64,000 nucleotides of DNA from Paenibacillus paridis (GCF_006345825.1 NZ_VCIX01000089.1:1-64000); one strand, 5' to 3'; counted from the stretch's first letter, positions 25,989-35,119 are shown. The notes: generated by a model not told the origin, from the letters alone. Program-made: numbers and translations.

Positions 25989-26058
25989 TAATCCGTTTGG
26001 TTCTAGGGGGAGACGGATCATTCGGGAAAGCCGATAGATGTTATTCTTGTTCTTTGGA
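25989..26058 (+). pseudogene. Decayed duplicate of the moeA 3' end
   Basis: The sequence matches the last 60 bases of moeA with gaps: TTCTAGGGG, then AGC.GATAGATGTTAT.CT..TTC.TTG. In the same frame it gives GSRG and then a stop. It looks like a degraded tandem duplication. Confidence 0.5.
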
Positions 26059-26413
26059 TGTTTCTAATCCCCATGTGAACATCTGCTTATTGATTGAACA
26101 GCCAGTTCGAAACATTAAAAGGAAAATATGAATTTAAATGGAGGAAAATCTGAGGGCGGGAACGAATATAAGGATATAGATAAAACATACAACTTGCTCA
26201 GAACGATAACAAAATAGCTTCGCTTTATTCTTTTCTAGAGGCATGTTGGATGAATGACTTGAGTGTTTGAAGGTTAATTTTATGGAGTTTAAAGATGTGA
26301 GTGGATTGGCAACAGGGAGACGGGTATTTCGTAACGTAATGTTCGCCTATGTAATCGAGTTCTCACCTTATTATGTTTAACTAAATCTAAGAATCCGGCT
26401 GCAACTGTGGTCC

Positions 26414-26449
26414 AAAAGAATGAAAAGAATGAAAAGAATGAAAAGAATG
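26414..26449 (+). repeat. Four 9-bp tandem repeats
   Basis: AAAAGAATG occurs four times in a row without a mismatch. Such arrays change in copy number easily. Confidence 0.95.
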
Positions 26450-26492
26450 ATATCCTCGCTTAGCGACGTTACCGTAATGTTTCTAACTCAAC

Positions 26493-26676
26493 TAGATGGA
26501 ATTTCTCCCGTTAAAATAGCCTCATTTGATTAAATTATAAAATAGATGGAATTTGTCCCGCTAATTTAACGGTTTTCAATGATTTCAGGCTAATCACTTG
26601 GAATTAGAAGGATAAAATCCATCTAAATGTTAAAAAGTGCTGAAATCCTCTAAAATAGTGGGAGAAATTCCATCTA
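26493..26676. repeat. Four copies of a TAGATGGAATTT element, two per strand
   Basis: Copies at 26493-26520 (+), 26543-26570 (+), 26607-26625 (-, shorter) and 26644-26676 (-). The common core is TAGATGGAATTTCTCCCGCT. The two direct and two inverted copies can fold into nested hairpins. Confidence 0.8.
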
Positions 26677-26856
26677 AAACAAATGGAAAAAGCCATGAGC
26701 AAATGGTAAGAAGCCATGCACAAAGGTAGGCAGACCGAAGGTGAAATTAAGCTTAATTGGTTGACTTGTTTAGATAATTCTAGGAAGACAAGCATTCTGG
26801 CCGAAAAGCTTGAAGAGCAACGATAGGCTTCCAAACCCCACCTAATTAGCCGGCAG

Positions 26857-27030
26857 AACAGTTATTATTCAGCAAGATAAGTAACGTAGGTAGTGGAGCT
26901 AACAGTAATGTTCTCAACAAAGTAATTAGCTACTCAAACTGATTTGTATTCCGCAAGGTAAGTAACCACTCGAACAGTAATGTCCTCAGCAAGTTAAGCA
27001 GCCGCTCAAACAGTTATGCATACAAGCATC
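26857..27030 (+). repeat. Decayed 36-bp tandem repeat
   Basis: Units begin with AAC-AG/TG at 26901, 26937, 26973 and 27009, exactly 36 bases apart, with a further unit 44 bases earlier at 26857. The shared pattern is AACAGTAATG..CTCAGCAAG.TAAG.A.C..CTC. There are no unique spacers, so it is not CRISPR. Confidence 0.7.
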
Positions 27031-27072
27031 TTCAACTGTCACTCAGATAGCTGTAATGCATCACCAACACCC

Positions 27073-27780
27073 TTAGAGATAGCGATTTAGTACCAAGCCG
27101 ATATAAGGGATTGGTGAGTAGGTTTGCATGGAGCCGAAGTAAGCCGCATAGGGAAGCGTGGATGTAAGCTGCGGCTGGAGGAGATCGAAGGTGCTTTGCT
27201 CATCTCCGTAAGCGAGCGCATATTTTAAGTCATTGAGCAGGCCGTCCGCACCAAGGAGAAGTCTTTTCATTCGATCGGATGCGGCTGGGGATAGCTGATT
27301 TGACGGCGTGCCATCCTCTCTGGCGATGACATGCTTGGAGTCCATGACCCAAGTTCCGTCGCTTGTGCTTCGGCGCAGTCCAAGTTCTTGAGCGGCAGGA
27401 TGCCGTAAGGCGAGCTCAACGCTCTCCCAAAGCTCGGGCTTTAGATCATCGGCATGTTGCTTATAGATCGTTTCTTGTTTGTTAAGCAGCGTCGTAAAAC
27501 GGTTTAAGCTGTCCGTGATCGGTTTGCCCTCATGAAGCTCTCTGCCTAGCTTCCAGGTTAATTGCTCGAGCTCGGATTGTGCTTGCTTGGAAGAGCTGAT
27601 CCACGCGGCTGCGCTATTGGCAGCTTGCTGGTAGATCCGGCTCCATTCGGTTTCATCTTCAAACACCTGCTGAACCTCACCGTCACGGTAAGGATAAGAA
27701 GTGTAAGGACTGACAGCTTGTACAGGGACATAGGCATGGGTCCGTTCAATCCCTCGGATTGATCGTAGATTTGTGCTCAT
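27073..27780 (-). CDS. Unrecognised soluble protein
   Basis: A 235-residue protein that I do not recognise. It has no signal peptide or membrane segment. The middle (about 60-150) is predicted helical and charged (SELEQLTWKLGRELHEG, KQETIYKQHADDLKPELWES), and the last 20 residues are Tyr/Pro/Leu-rich (YAAYFGSMQTYSPIPYIG). The ATG at 27780 follows GAGAGGAG at 7 bases. It probably shares a direction and perhaps a transcript with the next minus-strand gene, 135 bases upstream. The Tyr-rich tail would suit a spore-associated protein, but this is a guess. Confidence 0.65.
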   Translation of the reverse strand: MSTNLRSIRGIERTHAYVPVQAVSPYTSYPYRDGEVQQVFEDETEWSRIYQQAANSAAAWISSSKQAQSELEQLTWKLGRELHEGKPITDSLNRFTTLLNKQETIYKQHADDLKPELWESVELALRHPAAQELGLRRSTSDGTWVMDSKHVIAREDGTPSNQLSPAASDRMKRLLLGADGLLNDLKYALAYGDEQSTFDLLQPQLTSTLPYAAYFGSMQTYSPIPYIGLVLNRYL

Positions 27781-27915
27781 AAGCAAACTCCTCTCGTTAT
27801 CCATTGTCAGATGCAGCGTCAGCATACTATAGTCCATTCAAAAAGGCTGGCGAAACCTGTCGCCCCTCTGAAAAAAACTTGCGGCGCCGCTACGGATAGC
27901 ACGCCGCTTCGGTCG

Positions 27916-28293
27916 CTACAATAGCAAAAACAGAAAAGCAATTAGCGCAAAGTCAAGAGTAAGGGCGCCGCCCCAGGGATTATAATATTGTTGTCCGTAA
28001 TAATAAGGATCATAAGGATAAGCTTGTGTCTGAGCTTGCGATTTGCTGGATTTATGCGGTGCCTCTTGTTTACCTTTACCGCCTTTTTTCTTTTTTGAAA
28101 CGGCTTTCTGCGCGGGCTGGATTTGATTTAACATCGCTTCGGCTTCGCCGGGTCCCGCATTCAGCATCACCTTGCCGTTTCCGCAGGCGCTAAGTATGCC
28201 GACATGACGCGTACCGTCGTTCATAATCACGCCTACCGGATACCCGCAATAACGCTTAACTACTTCCTCATGTAATGGATAAATCTGTTCCAT
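27916..28293 (-). CDS. Unrecognised small protein with Tyr-rich tail
   Basis: A 125-residue protein in four parts: an N-terminal region like a small beta fold (GYPVGVIMNDGTRHVGILSA), a basic stretch (KKKKGGKGK at about 68-77), a Tyr/Pro/Gln-rich stretch (YPYDPYYYGQQYYNPWG), and a C-terminal hydrophobic helix ending LIAFLFLLL. AGGAGGTG stands 10 bases before the ATG. The layout resembles small spore coat or spore-associated proteins of bacilli, an inference from composition only. Confidence 0.65.
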   Translation of the reverse strand: MEQIYPLHEEVVKRYCGYPVGVIMNDGTRHVGILSACGNGKVMLNAGPGEAEAMLNQIQPAQKAVSKKKKGGKGKQEAPHKSSKSQAQTQAYPYDPYYYGQQYYNPWGGALTLDFALIAFLFLLL

Positions 28294-28400
28294 ACGAGGA
28301 TGACACCTCCTGAAATTAATCATTCCTGCAACCAGTGTATTCACCCACAGGCTAACGTGTATGGATGTATACCCATTCTGAGCGGACAGGAGCGAAAAAC

Positions 28401-29240
28401 ATGTATATTCCAAAAGATACGAAGCCAGTCAGGCGCAGGCTCTCAGCGAAGCAGCGTGCCAAACAAACGAGGATTGGCGTTATTCTGGCGATGCTTGTTA
28501 TTTTGCTGAGCGCAGGCTGGGCATTGGGGCAGCAATCGAATCATGCAAAGGAGATTTCCACGGCCACGGCAGTGAAGCGGCTGCAGCATGATTTGCAATT
28601 GCTGTGGGTTTGGAGCGACGAACAACTGAGAAGCGGTTCGGAGAGCGCAGATTGGACGATTAGATGGAATGTGACAGGCAAGGAGGGTGCAATGAAGGAG
28701 CTTGTAAAGAACATGTTTACGGATGAGAAAGGAATGGTTCTGGCTAAGCTTGAGCAAAATGAAGGGAAAACCGTCTCCGGCCTCGTCCCTGCTTACGGGG
28801 GGCAGGTTTCGATTAGCCTGATTCAAGCCGGTGATCAAAAGGAGCAGCTTATGGTATTGCTAGAGACAAACCATTCCTCTCCATTGACGAAAAGCATGCT
28901 TTTGCAAGCATCCTCGGCTATTTCAGAACAGCTTGCTCAGCTGTCGCCTTCGTTTACGAGCAGCATGAAAGTACAGGGCTTTACGGAACAGAAACAGGTT
29001 GCCTCACGCATGTCCAAACTTGCGAACGCAAGCATGGTTGACCGTTATGAGGACGGAGGGACCGTGAGTGAGAGCTTTTACACAAGGATGCTTAACTCTG
29101 CAATTGCCGTCAAAAACGGGAAATCCGCGAACTATCAAGTAGCCGTGCATAAAAATACAGAAACCAACAAGACAGCTTTAACGATCGGAATACCGTTAAT
29201 TTCAGGTGAATATAGCGTTTCCACAACTGATTCGCCATAA
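28401..29240 (+). CDS. Unrecognised membrane-anchored protein
   Basis: A 279-residue protein with a basic N-terminus (VRRRLSAKQRAKQ), one membrane helix at about 27-45 (GVILAMLVILLSAGWALG) and an outside domain of about 230 residues. There is no lipobox and no motif that I recognise. ACAGGAG stands 8 bases before the ATG. It is divergent from the preceding minus-strand gene and may be expressed on its own. YpmB/YpuA-like secreted sensors have a similar layout, but I see no specific match. Confidence 0.65.
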   Translation: MYIPKDTKPVRRRLSAKQRAKQTRIGVILAMLVILLSAGWALGQQSNHAKEISTATAVKRLQHDLQLLWVWSDEQLRSGSESADWTIRWNVTGKEGAMKELVKNMFTDEKGMVLAKLEQNEGKTVSGLVPAYGGQVSISLIQAGDQKEQLMVLLETNHSSPLTKSMLLQASSAISEQLAQLSPSFTSSMKVQGFTEQKQVASRMSKLANASMVDRYEDGGTVSESFYTRMLNSAIAVKNGKSANYQVAVHKNTETNKTALTIGIPLISGEYSVSTTDSP

Positions 29241-29305
29241 GCCGATAAGCTTAGTGCTTGCTGATTAGAATAAGTAACGTAACTTATCAGTATTTTTTAT
29301 GCCTG

Positions 29306-29334
29306 TTGAATAGCGAATTATAGGCGAATATGCT
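29306..29334 (+). promoter_or_regulatory. Candidate zwf promoter
   Basis: TTGAAT (29306-29311) and TATGCT (29329-29334) with a 17-base spacer, 46 bases before the likely start codon. Confidence 0.45.
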
Positions 29335-29379
29335 AAACTACATAACATGTAAAGTTGCATGAAAATACATAGGGAAAGA

Positions 29380-30945
29380 ATGAGGCAAATGACATATACG
29401 ACTAATCTTGATTCCGTCTCCGCAGAAGGCGCAGTTTATTATCTGTTCGGAGCAACGGGCGATTTGGCTCGGCGCAAGCTGTTCCCAGCCCTGTTCAGTT
29501 TATATAAAGAAGGCAAGCTATCGGAAAATTTTGCTGTTGTTGGTCTTGCGAGGCGTCCTCGGACCAATGAGCAATTCCGTTCGGATCTTTATGAATCGAT
29601 CGTAGAATTTTGTCGTTACAAAGCAGACGATGCCGAGCTTTGGAATCGTTTTGCAGAGCATTTCGTTTACATGTCCCTAGATATCAATGACGTCGAAGGG
29701 TTCCGCGAGCTTGGCAAATTGTCAGAACAACTGGATGAGAAATTTAACATTCCGGGTAACCGCTTGTTCTACTTGGCTCTTGCTCCATCCTTGTTTGGAC
29801 CGGTCTCCTTCAATTTGCGCGATGGCGGCTTGCTGGAGTCCACAGGCTGGCACCGCGTAGTGATTGAGAAGCCATTTGGTTATGATCTGCCGTCTGCGCA
29901 GAAGCTGAATGAGCAAATCAACCAGGTGTTCAAGGAAGAAGAAATTTACCGGATTGATCATTATCTTGGTAAAGAAATGGTTCAAAACATTCAAGTCATC
30001 CGTTTTGCCAATGCATTTTTTGAGCCATTGTGGAATAATAACCATATCGCAAACGTACAAATCACGCTGTCGGAAACGGTTGGCGTAGAGGATCGTGGCG
30101 GTTATTACGACAAGTCAGGCGCATTGCGTGACATGGGTCAAAACCATATGCTGCAGATGCTGACGATGATCGCTATGGAACCGCCAAGCCGTTTGCACGG
30201 GGAAGATATCCGCGATGAGAAGGTAAAGGTGCTTCGTTCCCTTCGAAACTACTCATCAAGTGAAGTGGTCAGAGATAATGTTGTCCGCGGTCAATACAGC
30301 GAAGGCAGCCATCACGGCAAAGAGCTTACCGGCTACCGCCAAGAGGATTCGGTTAGCGAGGATTCCACGACGGAAACTTATTTTGCAGCGAAGGTGTTTG
30401 TAGATAACTTCCGCTGGGCTGGCGTTCCTTTCTACATCAGAACAGGCAAACGTCTGCCCGTGAAAACGACCGAAATCGTTATCGAGTTCAAATCGATGCC
30501 GCAAAACGTATTGTTTGCGCAGCGCCATGATTTGGCTCCGAACCTGCTAGTTATTCGCGTAAACCCGCTTGAGGGCATATATATTAAAGTCAACGCAAAA
30601 ACGCCAGGCGAGAACAATTCGGTTCAGCCAGTAGCGATGGAGTTTTGCCAAAGCTGCCAAGTCGGCTTGAACACGCCGGAAGCGTACGAGCGTCTTATCC
30701 ACGATGCGGCACGCGGCGATTCCACATACTTCACGCGCTGGGATGAGGTTTCCCAAGCATGGGCGTTTGTGGATCGAATCGCGCAGGCTTGGCGCGAAGA
30801 TAAAGATGATTTGAAGCTGTACCCTGCCGGATCATGGGGTCCAGCAGCAGCGAACGAGCTGCTTAAAGAGGATGGCTTCCATTGGTGGCCAGTCAACGGG
30901 CAAGAGGAAGATAACGTCATTTGGGTGTCGAACAGCGGGAAATAA
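29380..30945 (+). CDS. zwf: Glucose-6-phosphate 1-dehydrogenase
   Basis: About 520 residues. The NADP-binding motif FGATGDLARRKLFPAL is near the N-terminus and the substrate-site motif RIDHYLGKEMVQN is in the middle. VIEKPFGYDL and the C-terminal domain are complete. It makes 6-phosphogluconolactone and NADPH at the start of the oxidative pentose phosphate pathway. The start is uncertain: ATG codons stand at 29359, 29380 and 29389; only the latter two are near AGGGAAAG. The next gene, prfC, follows after 39 bases. Confidence 0.95.
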   Translation: MRQMTYTTNLDSVSAEGAVYYLFGATGDLARRKLFPALFSLYKEGKLSENFAVVGLARRPRTNEQFRSDLYESIVEFCRYKADDAELWNRFAEHFVYMSLDINDVEGFRELGKLSEQLDEKFNIPGNRLFYLALAPSLFGPVSFNLRDGGLLESTGWHRVVIEKPFGYDLPSAQKLNEQINQVFKEEEIYRIDHYLGKEMVQNIQVIRFANAFFEPLWNNNHIANVQITLSETVGVEDRGGYYDKSGALRDMGQNHMLQMLTMIAMEPPSRLHGEDIRDEKVKVLRSLRNYSSSEVVRDNVVRGQYSEGSHHGKELTGYRQEDSVSEDSTTETYFAAKVFVDNFRWAGVPFYIRTGKRLPVKTTEIVIEFKSMPQNVLFAQRHDLAPNLLVIRVNPLEGIYIKVNAKTPGENNSVQPVAMEFCQSCQVGLNTPEAYERLIHDAARGDSTYFTRWDEVSQAWAFVDRIAQAWREDKDDLKLYPAGSWGPAAANELLKEDGFHWWPVNGQEEDNVIWVSNSGK

Positions 30946-30984
30946 TCGCTGCCCTATACCTTACGTAATGAAGGGAAGGCAAGC

Positions 30985-32571
30985 ATGAGCAAATCGTTAA
31001 GTGAAGAAATTAAACAGGAAGTCGATAAGCGCCGGACATTCGCGATTATCTCTCACCCTGATGCAGGGAAAACCACCCTCACTGAAAAGCTCCTCCTATT
31101 CGGAGGAGCCATTCGGCTTGCAGGGTCAGTCAAGGCACGCAAAGCGAGCCGCCATGCCACATCCGACTGGATGGAAATTGAGAAGCAGCGGGGAATCTCG
31201 GTAACGTCCAGCGTTATGCAGTTCGATTACCTGGGCCACCGCGTCAACATTCTCGATACGCCTGGTCACCAAGATTTCAGTGAGGACACTTATCGTACCC
31301 TTACAGCAGCGGACAGCGCCGTCATGCTTATTGACGTTGCCAAAGGCGTAGAGGCGCAAACGATCAAGCTGTTCCAGGTCTGCCGCAAGCGCGGTATTCC
31401 TATCTTTACTTTTATTAACAAGCTGGACCGTGAAGGCCAAAGCCCATTTGAATTAATGGAGGAGCTGGAGCGGGTACTTGGTATCCGTGCTGTTCCGATG
31501 AACTGGCCGATCGGCATGGGACGCGAGCTTTGCGGCGTCTATGACCGGATGAAAACACAGGTCGAGCTATTCCAAGGCAATGACCATTCGACCATCGAGG
31601 TTAAGCCTGTCAGCGATTATAATGACCCGATTATTCGTGAGATGGCTGGCGATTATTTGACGGATCAATTGATTGGCGACCTAGAGCTGCTCGACGTTGC
31701 CGGCGATCAATTCGATTTTGACAAGGTGCAGGCAGGAGAGCTGACGCCGTTATTCTTCGGAAGCGCGGTTAACAATTTCGGCGTGCAAACGTTCCTGGAA
31801 AACTTCTTGCAGCTTGCTCCAAAACCGACTCCGCGCAATAGCACGACAGGCCAGGTTGAGCCAACGAATGAGAAGTTTACCGGTTATGTCTTTAAAATTC
31901 AAGCAAACATGAACCCGGCACATCGTGACCGAATTGCTTTCCTCCGCATCTGCTCTGGCAAATTCGAGAGGGGCATGAGCGTTCGCCACGTTCGCAACGG
32001 CAAGGATATTAAGCTGGCGCAGCCGCAGCAATTTTTGGCGCAGGACCGCGATATCGTTGACACCGCATATCCAGGTGATATTATCGGGTTGTTCGATCCG
32101 GGTATTTTCCGAATTGGCGATTCGTTGTCGCAAGGCGGAGAGGTTGTCTTTGACGAGCTCCCGACATTCTCGCCAGAGATTTTTGCAAAGGTAACGGTCA
32201 AAAATGCGTTGAAGCATAAGCAATACCAAAAAGGCATCGACCAGTTGACAGAGGAAGGCACCATTCAGGTGTTCCATTCCACAGGCAACTTCGACGAGAC
32301 GATTCTTGGCGTTGTTGGCCATTTGCAGTTTGAAGTATTCGAGCATCGGATGAAAGCGGAATACGGGGTAGATATCCAACTGCACCGCATGCAGTTCCAA
32401 TTCGCACGCTGGATCGTTGATGAAAATATTGACCCAGGCAAATTCAGGATCAATACGACGCTCGTCAAGGACAAGAAAGGCAATTATGTTGTCTTGTTCG
32501 AGAACGAATATGCGATGCGTACGGCGATAGACAAAAACCCGACTTCGAAGTTTTTGGAAACCGCGCCTTAA
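30985..32571 (+). CDS. prfC: Peptide chain release factor 3
   Basis: A 528-residue translational GTPase. G1 is HPDAGKTTLTEKLLLFGGAI, switch motif GISVTSSVMQF, G3 DTPGHQDFSEDTYRT and G4 NKLDREG. RF3 releases RF1/RF2 from the ribosome after termination. GAAGGGAAGG stands before the ATG and a strong terminator follows the gene. Length and domain order are normal for the family. Confidence 0.97.
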   Translation: MSKSLSEEIKQEVDKRRTFAIISHPDAGKTTLTEKLLLFGGAIRLAGSVKARKASRHATSDWMEIEKQRGISVTSSVMQFDYLGHRVNILDTPGHQDFSEDTYRTLTAADSAVMLIDVAKGVEAQTIKLFQVCRKRGIPIFTFINKLDREGQSPFELMEELERVLGIRAVPMNWPIGMGRELCGVYDRMKTQVELFQGNDHSTIEVKPVSDYNDPIIREMAGDYLTDQLIGDLELLDVAGDQFDFDKVQAGELTPLFFGSAVNNFGVQTFLENFLQLAPKPTPRNSTTGQVEPTNEKFTGYVFKIQANMNPAHRDRIAFLRICSGKFERGMSVRHVRNGKDIKLAQPQQFLAQDRDIVDTAYPGDIIGLFDPGIFRIGDSLSQGGEVVFDELPTFSPEIFAKVTVKNALKHKQYQKGIDQLTEEGTIQVFHSTGNFDETILGVVGHLQFEVFEHRMKAEYGVDIQLHRMQFQFARWIVDENIDPGKFRINTTLVKDKKGNYVVLFENEYAMRTAIDKNPTSKFLETAP

Positions 32572-32595
32572 GGGCAAGGATATTCGCAGGTAAAT

Positions 32596-32645
32596 AGCAT
32601 CCTCGGCCAAAGGCGCAGCAGCGCCTGTGGCCGGGGATGCTTTTA
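32596..32645 (+). terminator. Terminator after prfC
   Basis: AGCATCC.CGGCCA..GGCGC pairs with GCGCC..TGGCCG.GGATGCT around AGCA, followed by TTTTA. Confidence 0.85.
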
Positions 32646-32729
32646 TGCTTAGGGGCAGGAATTTCAGTGCTAAAATATAGGTTTGCCCGTATAATAAATG
32701 GATAAAAAACGATAGGTGGCTAGTCATTC

Positions 32730-33797
32730 ATGAAAACAATCATGTTCACCGGGGGAGGCTCAGCCGGACACGTTACTGTCAATCTGGCCTTGATCCCGCG
32801 ATTTCTCGAGGAGGGCTGGTCAGTCCAATATATCGGCTCGGAAAGCGGCATTGAGCGTGAGCTTGTCGCAACGATACCGCAGGCCAAGTACTTCCCGATC
32901 GCCACAGGCAAGCTAAGAAGATACGTGGATATTCAAAATATTAAAGACCCGTTCAAGGTCGTCAAAGGCCTCTATCAAGCATACCGGCTCATTAAGAAGA
33001 ACAAGCCAAATGTTATTTTCTCCAAGGGCGGTTTCGTTTCCGTGCCGGTGGTAATCGGAGCTTGGCTGAATAGAGTGCCACTGTTGATTCATGAGTCGGA
33101 TTTAACGCCTGGGCTTGCCAATCGGATATCGATCCCTTTTGCAACGGGCGTGTGCACAACCTTTCCGGAGACTGGCGGCATGCTGAAGGCTGAGAAAAGC
33201 CGTCACGTAGGAGCAGTCATTCGTGAGGAAGTGAAACAGGGAAATGCCGACCAAGGACGCGCTTTCTGCGGATTTACTAGAAGCAAACCAGTCATTCTGA
33301 TCATGGGCGGCAGCTTGGGTGCACGCAAGATTAATCAGACGGTAAGGCAGGCACTGGCGAGGCTTACCAAGCAATTTCAAATTGTTCATCTCTGCGGCAA
33401 AAACCAGCTTGATCCCACGCTTGAGATCGCCGGCTATAAGCAGTTTGAATATGTAAACGAGCAGCTTCCGGATGTTCTGGCGATGACGGATCTCGTCATT
33501 TCACGGGCAGGCTCCAATTCGATATTTGAATTCCTTTCCTTGAAGAAGCCGATGCTGCTCATTCCTTTAACGAAGGAGCAGAGCCGCGGCGATCAAATTT
33601 TGAATGCCCAGTCCTTCGAAAAATCAGGTTACGCCGATGTGCTGTACGAGGAGAAGCTGACTGCAACTACCTTGGCGGATAGCGTGGAGCGTTTGTACGA
33701 TAATCGCAAAATGTATATAGACCGAATGAATATGACCGAGGAAGCAAACGCTTTGGCCGCCGTATTCGATTGGATTAATGAAATTGCGAAGAAATAG
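32730..33797 (+). CDS. murG: MurG-type N-acetylglucosaminyltransferase
   Basis: A 355-residue GT-B glycosyltransferase. The N-terminal GGGSAGHV loop, the SKGGFVSVPV motif and the UDP-GlcNAc site SRAGSNSIFEFLSLKKPMLL are those of MurG, which turns lipid I into lipid II at the inner face of the membrane. It stands alone, outside a dcw cell-division cluster, so it may be a second copy, as in some bacilli. AGGTGG stands 10 bases before the ATG and a TATAAT box lies just upstream (about 32690-32696). Confidence 0.9.
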   Translation: MKTIMFTGGGSAGHVTVNLALIPRFLEEGWSVQYIGSESGIERELVATIPQAKYFPIATGKLRRYVDIQNIKDPFKVVKGLYQAYRLIKKNKPNVIFSKGGFVSVPVVIGAWLNRVPLLIHESDLTPGLANRISIPFATGVCTTFPETGGMLKAEKSRHVGAVIREEVKQGNADQGRAFCGFTRSKPVILIMGGSLGARKINQTVRQALARLTKQFQIVHLCGKNQLDPTLEIAGYKQFEYVNEQLPDVLAMTDLVISRAGSNSIFEFLSLKKPMLLIPLTKEQSRGDQILNAQSFEKSGYADVLYEEKLTATTLADSVERLYDNRKMYIDRMNMTEEANALAAVFDWINEIAKK

Positions 33798-33833
33798 AAA
33801 AAACATCGTTTATATCGAAATGCTAAACGAGGC

Positions 33834-33872
33834 GATCTGTCCAGCAATTTTGCGGACGGGTCGTTTTTTTTA
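33834..33872 (+). terminator. Terminator after murG
   Basis: CGATCTGTCC pairs with GGACGGGTCG (G-T pairs) around an inner GCAA/TTGC loop, followed by eight T. Confidence 0.85.
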
Positions 33873-33913
33873 GGGAGATCATGCTTCTTTTACAAAATAT
33901 ATAAAAAAGATGA

Positions 33914-33942
33914 TTGACGATAAAACGTTTTCATGCCATAAT
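33914..33942 (+). promoter_or_regulatory. Promoter of the LacI gene cluster
   Basis: TTGACG (33914-33919) and CATAAT (33937-33942) with exactly 17 bases between. AAAACGTTTT, a short palindrome like a catabolite-repression site core, lies in the spacer. Confidence 0.65.
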
Positions 33943-33957
33943 GTACGCGTGTACATT
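33940..33957 (+). promoter_or_regulatory. Candidate LacI-type operator
   Basis: A near-perfect palindrome AATGTACGCGTGTACATT overlaps the end of the -10 box; GTGTACAT occurs again about 20 bases on. It is a likely site for the LacI-family repressor encoded next. Binding is inferred. Confidence 0.55.
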
Positions 33958-34064
33958 AAACTGTTTCATTACGTGTACATGAGTTAAAACAACCCGATGA
34001 CCGTACAAGCACAACTCTTTATGTTGTATGCAATTTATAAGCTTTATTCAGGAGGCCAACGATC

Positions 34065-35102
34065 ATTAGCAGGAAAGAAGTAGCGAAGCTGGCCGGCGTG
34101 TCAGAGGCGACCGTTTCCCGGGTGCTGAATAAAGTCGGCCCCATGAAAGAGGAGACACGTGCGCGTGTATTGCAGGCTGCTGCTGAGCTTGGGTACGTGC
34201 CTAATGCGCTTGCCCAGCAGTTTGCCCGGAGAAAAAGTGGGAATATCGGTGTTATTTTGCCTTTTGTGCCGAAGGTTCATTTGTTCTCGACCTACTATTT
34301 CTCAGAGATACTAAGCGGTATCGGTGAAACCGCGAAGCGATGCGGCTACGATTTGCTGCTTATCTTCAGAGAGCCGGACGGTTCCAGGGATTACTCCAAG
34401 CTGTTTCGAACGCAGAAGATTGATGCCTGCATCGTGCTAGGCTCTCAAAATGTGCTGGAGGAACGAAGCGCTCTCGTCGAGCTTAAAGAGGGCGGCTTTC
34501 CCTTCTGTTTGGTGAATCAGCGTTTTGAAGAGGAGGAATTCCTATCCGTCGATGCTGATCATGTTGCCGGCAGCGAGGCGGCCGTCAGGCATTTAATTGA
34601 ACAAGGCAGCCACCGCATTGCTTTCGTAAATGGACCTGCCCAGTATTCCAACAGTACCGACAGGTTGGAAGGCTACCGAAATGCACTTGAGAAAGCAGGC
34701 ATGAAGTATGAGACAAAGCATGTCTATGTCGGGAATTACAGCCGAAAGAGCGGCTACGAGCTTGCCGAACGGCTTGCAAAGGAAATTCAGATAGGAAGCA
34801 TTGACGCTGTTTTTGCTGCCAACGACCGGATGGCCATCGGACTGATGCAGGGATTGCGGGAGCATGGCCTTGAAACCAGCCAGCATTATGCGTTAATTGG
34901 CTATGACGATTCAGACGGCTCGCGCATCATTAGCCCAAGGCTTTCAACGGTGGCGGTTCCTTTTTATGAGATGGGCAAGCTGGCTGCCGCTAGGCTGCTT
35001 GATGCAGAGCAAGCCAGCGCTCCAAGCGAGCTGCGCCATGAGGTGCTGCCCGTGAGCTTGGTTCAAAGGGAAACATCAGATCGGAAAATTGAGCATCATT
35101 AA
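34065..35102 (+). CDS. LacI-family transcriptional regulator, ATT start
   Basis: A 345-residue repressor. The helix-turn-helix begins at the first codons (SRKEVAKLAGVSEATVSRVL) and a periplasmic-binding-like sugar domain follows (NIGVILPFVP, FAANDRMAIGLMQGL, ALIGYDDSDG). No ATG, GTG or TTG precedes the conserved DNA-binding helix in frame; the upstream in-frame stop is at 34037-34039. AGGAGG stands 9 bases before ATT 34065, which I take as the start. The first GTG (34098) would cut off half of the DNA-binding motif. It heads a cluster of two oxidoreductases and a ThuA-like gene and probably represses it. Confidence 0.8.
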   Translation: MSRKEVAKLAGVSEATVSRVLNKVGPMKEETRARVLQAAAELGYVPNALAQQFARRKSGNIGVILPFVPKVHLFSTYYFSEILSGIGETAKRCGYDLLLIFREPDGSRDYSKLFRTQKIDACIVLGSQNVLEERSALVELKEGGFPFCLVNQRFEEEEFLSVDADHVAGSEAAVRHLIEQGSHRIAFVNGPAQYSNSTDRLEGYRNALEKAGMKYETKHVYVGNYSRKSGYELAERLAKEIQIGSIDAVFAANDRMAIGLMQGLREHGLETSQHYALIGYDDSDGSRIISPRLSTVAVPFYEMGKLAAARLLDAEQASAPSELRHEVLPVSLVQRETSDRKIEHH

Positions 35103-35119
35103 TTGAGAGGCGGGTTTAT

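Larger units (their letters stand above)
25949..27072. other. Gene-free, repeat-rich region
   Basis: No credible gene is seen. It holds a decayed copy of the end of moeA (25989-26058), one copy of a dispersed 70-base element (26341-26410), four perfect 9-base tandem units AAAAGAATG (26414-26449), four copies of a TAGATGGAATTT element in opposed orientations (26493-26676) and a decayed 36-base tandem repeat (26857-27030). Confidence 0.7.

Noticed and set aside
26857..27030. Possible CRISPR array because of the 36-base period
   Set aside because: The units follow each other directly with no unique spacers, have diverged strongly and no cas gene is near.
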